Assembly (NCBI GenBank): GCA_026015225.1 | Contig: JAOZGV010000116.1 | Coordinates: 1 to 11,773, forward strand | DNA from: Candidatus Bathyarchaeota archaeon | Lineage (GTDB): Archaea; Thermoproteota; Bathyarchaeia; 40CM-2-53-6; RBG-13-38-9 | Direction: 5' to 3' | DNA length: 11,773 nucleotides | Part shown: piece by piece, positions 5,751-11,773 of the stretch | Numbering within the stretch: position 1 is the stretch's first letter | Layout of the letters: each line of letters opens with the position of its first letter | Notes under the pieces: generated by a model | What the model saw: only the letters and a program-made list of their open reading frames with translations | What the model was told of the DNA's origin: nothing | The model's database searches: none | Made by a program: the position numbers and the translations under genes

Positions 5751-7676
5751 TTAGCTACTACTTAACCTTCTCACTACCATAATTTTACCAGGATATTTTG
5801 AAAGAATTTGTGTAATGGATTCGTCATATTCTTTTTCCACTTCACTCTTTGTAGACTTTCTTTTTACGAGAGCTATGGCATCATAGTCTACAGACTCTAC
5901 TTCTTGTTCTATTTTTTCTCTAAGCGAGCCTATTCTTACAAGTACATTGCATTTATAATTCTTCTCCTCCAACATTTTGGAGATTTCACCAAGTTCACTC
6001 AAAGTCATATCTCGAACTTTATTGAGTTGATCATATGAATATTTATCATTAATTGACATTCCCCATTCACTCGGATCAATTACATTAAATAAAGTTAAAT
6101 TAAATCGCGTATCTAATGCCTGAACTATTGATGAGACTACCTCTTCTTCTTTCTCCGGTGTTCTAATTAGAACTAAAGCATCCATTGTATAACCACTTGG
6201 TTTTATTTCATCACTCAAACCACTGTTAATCAGAGGCATATTCATTCTTTTTCTTGATATGAGATATATCATCAATCCTATGATAATCCAAATCGTACCA
6301 AATAACCTTCCTCCAGAATGATACGCTATAACTAAGGCCCAGAGTATAAAGCAAGAAATCGATCCAATCAGACTCACTACGGGTAGTATGAAGTGCCTAT
6401 TTCCAATTTTTAGAGTTATATCCCCTTTTAGCTTCCAAGGCCTATAAGCTTCAGGTTCTTTATTTCTTAAAACTATAAGGCATACATTTACTATGATGTA
6501 GGATAGAAGTGCTCCAAAATTATAGAGATCAGCAATAAAATGGAGTTCGCCAATAATCGCAATTGAAGCCCCTAACAAACTGAATACTATTATTGTACGA
6601 TAAGGAGTTCTAAATCTTGGGTGGATTTTAAAGAACCATCTCGGTAATAAATTAAATCTACCCATCGAGAATACAACTCTTGAAGCACCTATTATTCCTG
6701 TATTGGATGAAACATAACAAATAGCAAAACCAGCTAAGGCAATAATAGGAGCAATGTATTCACCTATGATAGGTATTGCTTGTGTTAATTTTGCAACCGG
6801 ATTTGTTTGCGCCGCTGCCAAATCCTCCCATGGCATTATTCCAAGGCTAACAGATGATAATCCAATTGCAAATATAATGACTGAGAGTATCGAAAGTTTA
6901 CTTGCTCTTGGAATCCATTTATAAGGCCTTTTGGTTTCCTCTGCAGCTTGAGCTATTGATTCAATTCCTATGAAAGAAGTCATTGCAAGAGTAATGCCAT
7001 AAAGAAAGTTTTGATTTGATATAGAAAGATTACTAAAAGTATAACTTATATGCGAAAAAGAGACACTCGATCCAAGAATTAAGATTTGATTTAAGAATCT
7101 TGATAAACTGAAAGCTAATAGAATTCCAAACACCAGAATTATTGCCTGCACTATAAGACCCACAGTAACTAAGATTTCATTAAATTTTGATGATTCGCGA
7201 ATTCCAATAATATTGAGAAACAATAACAGTAATACGAGTACGAAAGAGATTGCTCCAAGTCCAGGAATTTCAAACGCAATTCCTAACAAATGAATTGGAA
7301 AAGTAATCGATTTCAAAACAGGAAAAAAGAAACTTAAATATCCAGTTGCTGCTAATGAAAAAAGCGCAGTACAAACAACATAATCTAGCATTATTGCCCA
7401 ACCAGCAACAAAACCTACGATATCATTAAAGGCTTTCATTGCATAAACTTGAGCCCCTCCAGCATATGGATAAATTGATGCAAGTTCGGCATATGCAAGA
7501 CCTGTACAAATATATGTTATTGAGGCTATTGCAAAAGCTAGAGGAGATCCACCAGCAGCATAGAATGCTACTAATCCTAGAGCGATGAATATATCTGCAC
7601 CTACATCAGCATAGCCCATACAGAAAGATCCATACCACCCTATGTCTCTTTTCAATGCAGTGTCGTTTTCAGTCAA
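5751..7676 (-). CDS. APC-superfamily amino acid permease with C-terminal UspA-like domain
   Basis: A 641-residue membrane protein. Residues about 16-475 contain roughly twelve hydrophobic segments (near 18-42, 47-68, 84-112, 142-160, 166-192, 222-245, 262-282, 303-330, 359-377, 380-404, 430-451, 458-474), the layout of APC amino acid/polyamine transporters. GYADVGADIF at 21-30 matches the broken first helix, and the loop AEETKRPYKWIPRA at 245-258 is the well-conserved APC loop after helix 6. Residues about 498-637 form a cytoplasmic UspA-like domain (DALVLIRTPEKEEEVVSSIV at 499-518, LTLFNVIDPSEW at 527-538, KIMVVRRL at 631-638). It lacks the canonical ATP-binding glycine motif. Such fusions suggest that transport is gated by a nucleotide or other cytoplasmic signal. 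The start is TTG; an in-frame stop lies 18 bases before it, a GGAAG stands upstream, and the next ATG would cut into helix 1. A clear TATA box lies upstream. The substrate is unknown. A separate Usp gene follows, probably in the same operon. Confidence 0.88.
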   Translation of the reverse strand: MTENDTALKRDIGWYGSFCMGYADVGADIFIALGLVAFYAAGGSPLAFAIASITYICTGLAYAELASIYPYAGGAQVYAMKAFNDIVGFVAGWAIMLDYVVCTALFSLAATGYLSFFFPVLKSITFPIHLLGIAFEIPGLGAISFVLVLLLLFLNIIGIRESSKFNEILVTVGLIVQAIILVFGILLAFSLSRFLNQILILGSSVSFSHISYTFSNLSISNQNFLYGITLAMTSFIGIESIAQAAEETKRPYKWIPRASKLSILSVIIFAIGLSSVSLGIMPWEDLAAAQTNPVAKLTQAIPIIGEYIAPIIALAGFAICYVSSNTGIIGASRVVFSMGRFNLLPRWFFKIHPRFRTPYRTIIVFSLLGASIAIIGELHFIADLYNFGALLSYIIVNVCLIVLRNKEPEAYRPWKLKGDITLKIGNRHFILPVVSLIGSISCFILWALVIAYHSGGRLFGTIWIIIGLMIYLISRKRMNMPLINSGLSDEIKPSGYTMDALVLIRTPEKEEEVVSSIVQALDTRFNLTLFNVIDPSEWGMSINDKYSYDQLNKVRDMTLSELGEISKMLEEKNYKCNVLVRIGSLREKIEQEVESVDYDAIALVKRKSTKSEVEKEYDESITQILSKYPGKIMVVRRLSSS

Positions 7677-7728
7677 TTTTTTAGTCTTCCAACTTTACAA
7701 TTTTAAAAAAAAGATGAGACACAATGAG

Positions 7729-7737
7729 TTATATAAA
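7729..7737 (-). promoter_or_regulatory. TATA box of the permease-USP operon
   Basis: Minus-strand TTTATATAA, preceded by the GC-bearing AGGC, is among the best TATA boxes in the window. It predicts a transcript start near 7707 and a leader of about 30 bases that includes the GGAAG site before TTG 7676. Confidence 0.6.
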
Positions 7738-7805
7738 GCCTATTTTTTGTTTCAGAATTAACAAATAATTTATTGGTATCAATATTTTATGAGATTTTAT
7801 ATTAT

Positions 7806-7907
7806 TTAATCCTCCTCTTCAGAATCAAGTTGTATCTCACTATATTCTAATTTTTCTCTTCTATAGCATTCGACTAAAGGTATTTTGATATTTTTCAGGC
7901 CATCCAT
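7806..7907 (-). CDS. Possible 33-residue acidic-tailed microprotein
   Basis: An ATG-started frame of 33 codons lies on the minus strand between the permease promoter and the dyad cluster. The product begins MDGLKNIKIPLVECY and ends in an acidic tail, LDSEEED, with one cysteine. In-frame TTG codons upstream could add up to 6 residues before a stop. No good ribosome site is seen, and the ATG lies directly beside the perfect dyad at 7909-7929. The mixed charged composition looks more like coding sequence than the surrounding AT-rich DNA, but a frame this short can occur by chance. It points the same way as the permease but ends before that gene's TATA box. Confidence 0.25.
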   Translation of the reverse strand: MDGLKNIKIPLVECYRREKLEYSEIQLDSEEED

Positions 7908-7908
7908 T

Positions 7909-7929
7909 ATTGTACACAATTTGTACAAT
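7909..7929. promoter_or_regulatory. Perfect inverted repeat ATTGTACA-N5-TGTACAAT, operator candidate
   Basis: Two 8-base arms match perfectly around a 5-base spacer, 21 bases in all. The symmetry suits a dimeric helix-turn-helix regulator. It lies about 170 bases upstream of the permease TATA box, about 90 bases upstream of the TATA box of the isoprenoid-synthase-like gene, and just before the start of the possible microprotein, so which gene it controls is unclear. Confidence 0.45.
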
Positions 7930-7967
7930 TATTCCATAAAATTCTTAATTAGTAAACTTTAAATTTG

Positions 7968-7983
7968 TGACACATACATGTCA
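7968..7983. promoter_or_regulatory. Inverted repeat TGACA-N6-TGTCA, operator candidate
   Basis: A perfect 5-base dyad around CATACA, about 45 bases upstream of the TATA box of the 8053 gene. Its half-site TGACA recurs in the next dyad downstream. Confidence 0.35.
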
Positions 7984-7993
7984 TAAATAATAA

Positions 7994-8021
7994 AAAAAAG
8001 CGTCATACCTGACACTTTTTT
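7994..8021. promoter_or_regulatory. 28-base dyad overlapping the upstream promoter element of the 8053 gene
   Basis: The arms AAAAAAGCGTCA and TGACACTTTTTT flank the loop TACC with one mismatch (C opposite A). The right arm runs into the TATA box at 8019-8026 and covers the TFB-recognition position, so a protein bound here would block promoter opening. As RNA it would form a hairpin ending in T6, so it could instead terminate transcription entering from upstream on the plus strand. Confidence 0.4.
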
Positions 8022-8026
8022 AAATA
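8019..8026 (+). promoter_or_regulatory. TATA box of the isoprenoid-synthase-like gene
   Basis: TTTAAATA within a longer T/A-rich block, centred about 30 bases before ATG 8053. A transcript would start near 8048, almost leaderless, which favours ATG 8053 over the TTG at 8044. Confidence 0.5.
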
Positions 8027-8033
8027 AAAAGGT

Positions 8034-8045
8034 AACTTGCAAGTT
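8034..8045. promoter_or_regulatory. Perfect palindrome AACTTGCAAGTT just before the predicted transcript start
   Basis: A 12-base perfect palindrome between the TATA box and ATG 8053, a classic position for archaeal repressor binding. It is centred exactly 32 bases from the centre of the preceding dyad. Confidence 0.4.
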
Positions 8046-8052
8046 GAATACG

Positions 8053-9294
8053 ATGCCCAGCAATATCTCTCAAAATAGAATAGAGAAAATACCACGCTCA
8101 GATGGATTAAATCTATTCTACAAAATATCCGCTGTATCATTACTCTCTAGCATGAGTAGATTTCCATCTATCAATTTAGTATCGTCTTTGACTCAAATTA
8201 ACAAAGTCCTAAAATCTTTTGAAGACATGCTTACAAACAATTTAAATCAACCAATATTTGCTGGTCCAGTACATCTTACTGAAACAGGCTTACTTAAGAA
8301 AAAGCATTATAACTATGGAGCATACTTAGCTGCACTGAGCTCATTTCCCATCCTGCATAGATTTAATAAGAACTACGTATTTGAAGCCATATTTGCAAAA
8401 ACGGCTGAGATAACAAGTATAAAAATTTTAGACAATATAGGCGATAGCCTCTATAAAAAATCAGATGCAGTTGATTCACAAAATAAGCATTTAGAAGCAT
8501 TCACTGAAGAGGAATTCATAATGCCCAAAAAACAAAGCTTTTTAGGTAAGGCTGAAAATTCCTGCTATGAAATTGCAAGATGGACCTTTAATACAGTGCG
8601 GAATAGAACTCCAGATCATTCATTTACTTGGAAGATATATTTAGAGGATTTTCAGAACTATATTGATGGTCAAATAAACTCTATGAGCGCAAAAATTAAA
8701 GATGAAGCAAAATTCAAAATTAAAGACTATATTCAGAAAGTAAATGAGAAAAGTGTAGGAAGAGTATGGATTGACATAGATTTCTGCCTTTTAGAGAAAG
8801 CATTAGGAGAAATGAACGATAAAGATATGGAAACAATCTATAATACCAGAAAAGCAGTCGATTATTTCTTTAAGGGATGTAATATCTATGATGATGTTGC
8901 TGACCTAGAAGAGGATTTATCACTAAACATCACAAATAGTGTGGTCTTACTTGCGCTGGATAGAGGATTGATAAAAGAGAAAGATTTGGAGAATGACAAG
9001 AAATCATTGATAGAGAAGTTAAAAAATTGTAAAGCCATAGAAGATGCAATATGGCTTGGTGATCTAATCTATATCGAGGGTATTAAAACCCTATTGAAAA
9101 CACACAGATCGAATGAAATAGTAGATACAGATGGACTTATTTATGGCGCGAAGATTCTTAGGGCTTTTGCAATTAGAAAATGGATGATGCATGAAAAAAG
9201 TATAAGCAGCTTCTTAAACATCATGAAATCCTTCGGTAATCATGAGAATATAATAATCCCTGATTATATCCATGAATATCACAAATATATTTAA
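8053..9294 (+). CDS. Class I isoprenoid-synthase-like protein (terpene/prenyl synthase fold), substrate unknown
   Basis: A 413-residue protein read from ATG 8053; a TTG at 8044 would add three residues but lies at or before the predicted transcript start. It looks almost entirely helical, without signal peptide or obvious membrane helix. Two Asp-rich motifs sit at the spacing expected of class I isoprenoid synthases, which bind prenyl diphosphates through Mg2+: KILDNIGDSLY at 124-134, giving a DNxxD form of the first motif (Asp127, Asn128, Asp131), and NIYDDVADLEEDL at 277-289, with Asp280, Asp281, Asp284 and Glu286-Asp288, followed by a helix with VVLLALDRG at 297-305. Between them, YIDGQINSMSAK at 203-214 may match the conserved helix of squalene/phytoene and terpene synthases. 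The large N-terminal region before motif one (about 120 residues) and the linker after it match nothing I recognise. I infer a prenyl-diphosphate enzyme (terpene cyclase, head-to-head or chain-elongating synthase) or an inactive relative. The gene stands alone under a dyad-rich promoter, convergent with the V4R gene. Confidence 0.6.
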   Translation: MPSNISQNRIEKIPRSDGLNLFYKISAVSLLSSMSRFPSINLVSSLTQINKVLKSFEDMLTNNLNQPIFAGPVHLTETGLLKKKHYNYGAYLAALSSFPILHRFNKNYVFEAIFAKTAEITSIKILDNIGDSLYKKSDAVDSQNKHLEAFTEEEFIMPKKQSFLGKAENSCYEIARWTFNTVRNRTPDHSFTWKIYLEDFQNYIDGQINSMSAKIKDEAKFKIKDYIQKVNEKSVGRVWIDIDFCLLEKALGEMNDKDMETIYNTRKAVDYFFKGCNIYDDVADLEEDLSLNITNSVVLLALDRGLIKEKDLENDKKSLIEKLKNCKAIEDAIWLGDLIYIEGIKTLLKTHRSNEIVDTDGLIYGAKILRAFAIRKWMMHEKSISSFLNIMKSFGNHENIIIPDYIHEYHKYI

Positions 9295-9441
9295 TTAAGT
9301 ACACTCGTTATATTCGAGGATTTGAACTATAAATCAAACACTTGAATTAATGTGATATCTTAATACACATATTGTCACAACGACTAGTCCAATCTGTGAT
9401 TAATTTTGAATAGATTAAAACACGATTAGAAATTCATAAAA

Positions 9442-10890
9442 TCATACGCGTTTAAGGATAAATTCACAAGCTTCATCTCCTAATGCTTTACATTTTGCCT
9501 CATAACAGTCAAATTTTTCTTTAAAAACAACTGCACTGCTCCCCATTATAGTCCCAACTAAAAGATGGCAAACTGGTTTATTCTCAGATTTTATTTTAGA
9601 ACAAATAAAACAATCTTTAATTGTAATGTTATACTCCTCTTCGGAAATTTGTTTAATTTTTGGCACTAATTTGTATCCATAATAAAGAGTGAGTGTAATT
9701 ATTTTAGGCAAATATTTTATATCCCATTTTAACCTTGCATCCTCTCCCAACTCTGAGTGTGTTTGAATGGCACTCATTCTAGCGGTCAGTTCCTGGAAGT
9801 ACATCTCTATTTCATTCAATGCACGAGCATGTTCTCGATTGAAGTCAAATTCAGGGATCTGCTCTGCTAAGAAGGATTCTACAGAATTTCTTAATGTGTG
9901 GTAAACTCTAATAGGAATTGTATGACTTCGTTTCCTTAGAAAAAATAAACTAATTTCAGTTGGAAGATAAAGGGCAAATTTACTAAAACGGCTTAATGGC
10001 TTTATAGGAGGGAGGGGTTTGCTTTTAAAGTTCTCAAATTTAATAAATCCTCTTAGATTCCACCTTGCTATTTTTGATAGTATGTCCTCAAATTTTTCAG
10101 GAAAAAATATGTATATATCATCTAACTTTCTATCTTGTATTTGTGATAATAACCAATTGTCATAAGGACTTAAATTATGAGTTGATTTGGATTTAATAAT
10201 TTTTAATGAGTGCACATTTTTTTGTAGAAATTCAATCTTACTTTTTATCTCGGTTTCCTCTTCTGTTGGTAATTTATCTGCAAATCCATCACCCCATCTT
10301 ACCAAGAGTTGATTGCCTTTTACAATGAAAGGAAATTGCTCCATATGATACTCTGGTTTACAAGATTTATGAATGGAGAAAAAAAGAAATTTCTGATCAC
10401 CGCTTTTATCTAATTCGATGTTAATTATCCCATTTGCAAGTGATTTTAATTTCTTTTCGAAAAGTGGAAATGTAGATTGCGGAAGTGTTAAAAATTCTGA
10501 TAAACCTGATGAAGATTTTCGAATTATCCAATGTTCAATCAATTTAATTACTGGCTCTTCACCGTCTCTAATCAGAATATGGGGCAGATAATTATGAATA
10601 ATAATTCCTTTTTTTCCTAATTTACGTCTACAACTTTCCACTTCAATACTAAGAGAAGTTAAATCTTGTATTTTTGCAAAATCAATTTTATGAAATTTAA
10701 AAGAAGTATCAACGGGATCAGATGAAATTATTAATATATCATTCTTTCTTTTAGAAAGAAGAGAATTTAGAAATAGCATAGATTCAAATCTAGTTTCATC
10801 AATAAGAACGATTGTAGATCCTTCTGTTATATCGGAAATATGGTCAAATATTTCATGTTTGGTCAATAATTTTGACAAATTTTTCAACAA
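9442..10890 (-). CDS. V4R-domain protein with degenerate RecA/KaiC-like N-terminal region
   Basis: A 482-residue soluble protein. The C-terminal part (about 325-480) is a V4R (4-vinyl reductase) domain, a small-molecule-binding fold first noted in bacteriochlorophyll enzymes and found in many archaeal regulators. It shows Cys427 and Cys430 (CFIC), Cys441 in PVCHLLVGTIMGS, and the terminal signature FDCYEAKCKALGDEACEFIL at 460-479 with Cys462, Cys467 and Cys475; the cysteines probably bind metal. Residues about 12-200 resemble a RecA/KaiC-type core in secondary-structure order (ITEGSTIVLI at 21-30, KKGIIIHNY at 93-101), but where a Walker A GxxxxGKT should follow strand one the sequence is DETRFESM, so ATP binding is probably lost. 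The middle (about 200-320) is unassigned. Starts at one of two tandem TTG codons; I use the first. Likely a ligand-sensing regulator. It is divergent from the DNRLRE gene and convergent with the isoprenoid-synthase-like gene. Confidence 0.75.
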   Translation of the reverse strand: MLKNLSKLLTKHEIFDHISDITEGSTIVLIDETRFESMLFLNSLLSKRKNDILIISSDPVDTSFKFHKIDFAKIQDLTSLSIEVESCRRKLGKKGIIIHNYLPHILIRDGEEPVIKLIEHWIIRKSSSGLSEFLTLPQSTFPLFEKKLKSLANGIINIELDKSGDQKFLFFSIHKSCKPEYHMEQFPFIVKGNQLLVRWGDGFADKLPTEEETEIKSKIEFLQKNVHSLKIIKSKSTHNLSPYDNWLLSQIQDRKLDDIYIFFPEKFEDILSKIARWNLRGFIKFENFKSKPLPPIKPLSRFSKFALYLPTEISLFFLRKRSHTIPIRVYHTLRNSVESFLAEQIPEFDFNREHARALNEIEMYFQELTARMSAIQTHSELGEDARLKWDIKYLPKIITLTLYYGYKLVPKIKQISEEEYNITIKDCFICSKIKSENKPVCHLLVGTIMGSSAVVFKEKFDCYEAKCKALGDEACEFILKRV

Positions 10891-10928
10891 TAGAATAATA
10901 ACTACCTTTATCGCTTAAAATTTATCAT

Positions 10929-10941
10929 TAAATATAATAAA
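10929..10941 (-). promoter_or_regulatory. TATA-like box for the V4R gene
   Basis: Minus-strand TTTATTATATTTA, about 45 bases before the TTG start, predicts a leader of about 20 bases that contains a weak AAAGGT. It is the best candidate upstream of that gene. Confidence 0.4.
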
Positions 10942-10984
10942 ATCTAAGGGTTGTTAGTGTCAATATAAATGTAATTTTGATTTG

Positions 10985-10996
10985 AAATATTTAATA
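10985..10996 (+). promoter_or_regulatory. TATA-like box for the DNRLRE gene
   Basis: AAATATTTAATA lies about 70 bases before TTG 11061, giving a leader of about 45 bases with a GAGGG site near its end. Other AT-rich blocks nearby could serve instead. Confidence 0.3.
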
Positions 10997-11049
10997 CATC
11001 TTTCAATTAATTTACCGATTCATAATATCATAATCATTATGAGTAGAAA

Positions 11050-11054
11050 GAGGG
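11050..11054 (+). promoter_or_regulatory. Ribosome binding site fixing the TTG start of the DNRLRE gene
   Basis: GAGGG lies 6 bases before TTG 11061. It supports the TTG frame, which encodes a signal peptide, over an overlapping frame opened by an ATG about 20 bases upstream that stops after about 34 codons. Confidence 0.5.
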
Positions 11055-11060
11055 TTCCAA

Positions 11061-11773
11061 TTGAAGAAGAATGTTTGTGTAATAATATTATTAATATTCT
11101 TGTTTTTTCCTATAGCACTAGTTCAGGCTATAGACTCTAATACGATTACTCTAAATCCAGTAGCAGATTCTTGGGTAAGAGATAGATCATCCAGCGATAA
11201 TTATGGAGATAGGAGATCATTAAATGTATACAATTGGAATTCTGTACAGGGCAAAAGTCATGTTTCTAATGCATACCTTATGTTCTATATAACCAATATT
11301 CCCCCCAACATCACCATAGAGTCTGCTCATCTAACAATTTACGTCTCTAGTTTAGATGCCAATATCCAGGGATTTGTTCATTTTTGTCCAGACTCATCTT
11401 GGAGGGAGTTTGAAATTAAATGGAAAAATGCACCTAACTTCACCAAATATCATATAAGCAGTATTAAATTAAGTAAGGAAAAAGAATTCTATTCATTTGA
11501 TGTTATTGATATCCTCAATCAAGCGATTAAAAAAGATCTTGAAAAGATTACATTTGTCATAACAACTGAAGAAATGACTAATTTTAGAGGTTTTTCATTC
11601 AACTCCAAGGAAAGTGGGTTAAAAGAGCAAATTCCAAAACTAGAAATAACCTATTCAATAGGTAAAATTACTAACATACCGAAGGAAATAACTAAACCTG
11701 CAGAAAAAACTTCTTCGCCGCCTTTTACTAGCATCCCGATTACAAAACAAAATTATTCGACACCGGAAATAAT
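11061..11773 (+). CDS. Secreted DNRLRE-domain protein, 3' end outside the window
   Basis: 237 codons are visible from TTG 11061 and the frame is still open at the window end. Residues 1-23 are a textbook signal peptide: KKN, a hydrophobic core (VIILLIFLFF), and VQA before the probable cleavage site. Residues about 28-200 form a DNRLRE domain, a beta-sandwich found in archaeal and bacterial surface proteins and in disaggregatase-related proteins. It shows LNPVADSWVRD at 31-41, NYGDRRSLNVYN at 48-59, AYLMFYITNIP at 71-81, ITIESAHLTIYVSS at 84-97, and DSSWREFEIKWKNAPNF at 111-127, the usual trp/asn/pro pattern. After about 200 the sequence turns rich in Thr, Ser, Pro and Lys (KPAEKTSSPPFTSIP), probably a stalk leading to a wall or membrane anchor beyond the window. 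The gene is divergent from the V4R gene. Substrate or binding target is unknown. Confidence 0.82.
   Translation, partial: MKKNVCVIILLIFLFFPIALVQAIDSNTITLNPVADSWVRDRSSSDNYGDRRSLNVYNWNSVQGKSHVSNAYLMFYITNIPPNITIESAHLTIYVSSLDANIQGFVHFCPDSSWREFEIKWKNAPNFTKYHISSIKLSKEKEFYSFDVIDILNQAIKKDLEKITFVITTEEMTNFRGFSFNSKESGLKEQIPKLEITYSIGKITNIPKEITKPAEKTSSPPFTSIPITKQNYSTPEI

Noticed and set aside
5808..6038. 76-codon plus-strand frame
   Set aside because: Antisense shadow of the permease C-terminal domain.
9295..9441. Convergent gap between the isoprenoid-synthase-like and V4R genes, checked for terminators or an RNA gene
   Set aside because: No long T-run on either strand, no convincing hairpin and no tRNA-like fold seen.

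Overview
The window is AT-rich archaeal chromosomal DNA. The clearest sign is rpoP at 1830-2006, the small zinc-ribbon subunit that archaeal RNA polymerase shares with eukaryotes. Supporting signs are an archaeal-type YchF/OBG GTPase with a TGS domain, a Trm5-family tRNA methyltransferase, T/A-rich TATA boxes about 25-35 bases before several starts, a mix of leaderless-looking and Shine-Dalgarno (GGTGAT, GAGGT, GGAGG) starts, and frequent TTG starts. I cannot name the lineage. I see no tRNA or rRNA gene, CRISPR array, transposase or integrase.

Layout. 1-443 has no convincing gene. 465-713 (+) is a small five-cysteine protein of unknown function. 964-1755 (-) is a Trm5/TYW2-type methyltransferase lacking the N-terminal D1 domain, divergent from rpoP (+). 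2097-3311 (-) is the YchF-type GTPase, divergent from a metallo-beta-lactamase-fold hydrolase at 3395-4057 (+). 4175-5089 (-) is malate dehydrogenase. 5225-7676 (-) looks like a two-gene operon: an APC-family permease with a C-terminal UspA-like domain, then a separate UspA-like protein whose real start seems to be a non-AUG codon. 7677-8043 is a 367-base regulatory region holding the permease TATA box, a possible 33-codon ORF and four inverted repeats. 8053-9294 (+) encodes an all-helical protein with two Asp-rich motifs like those of class I isoprenoid (terpene/prenyl) synthases. 9442-10890 (-) is a V4R-domain protein with what looks like a degenerate RecA/KaiC-like N-terminus. 11061-11773 (+), cut by the window end, is a secreted DNRLRE-domain protein.

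The left two thirds is mostly housekeeping (transcription, tRNA modification, GTPase, central carbon metabolism), mostly single genes in divergent or convergent pairs. The right third (about 5.2-11.8 kb) is more accessory: transport with nucleotide or stress sensing, a possible isoprenoid enzyme under an elaborate promoter, a V4R putative ligand sensor, and a cell-surface protein. The best candidate for undescribed biology is the isoprenoid-synthase-like gene with its dyad-rich promoter, next to the V4R protein. A functional link between them is only inferred from position.
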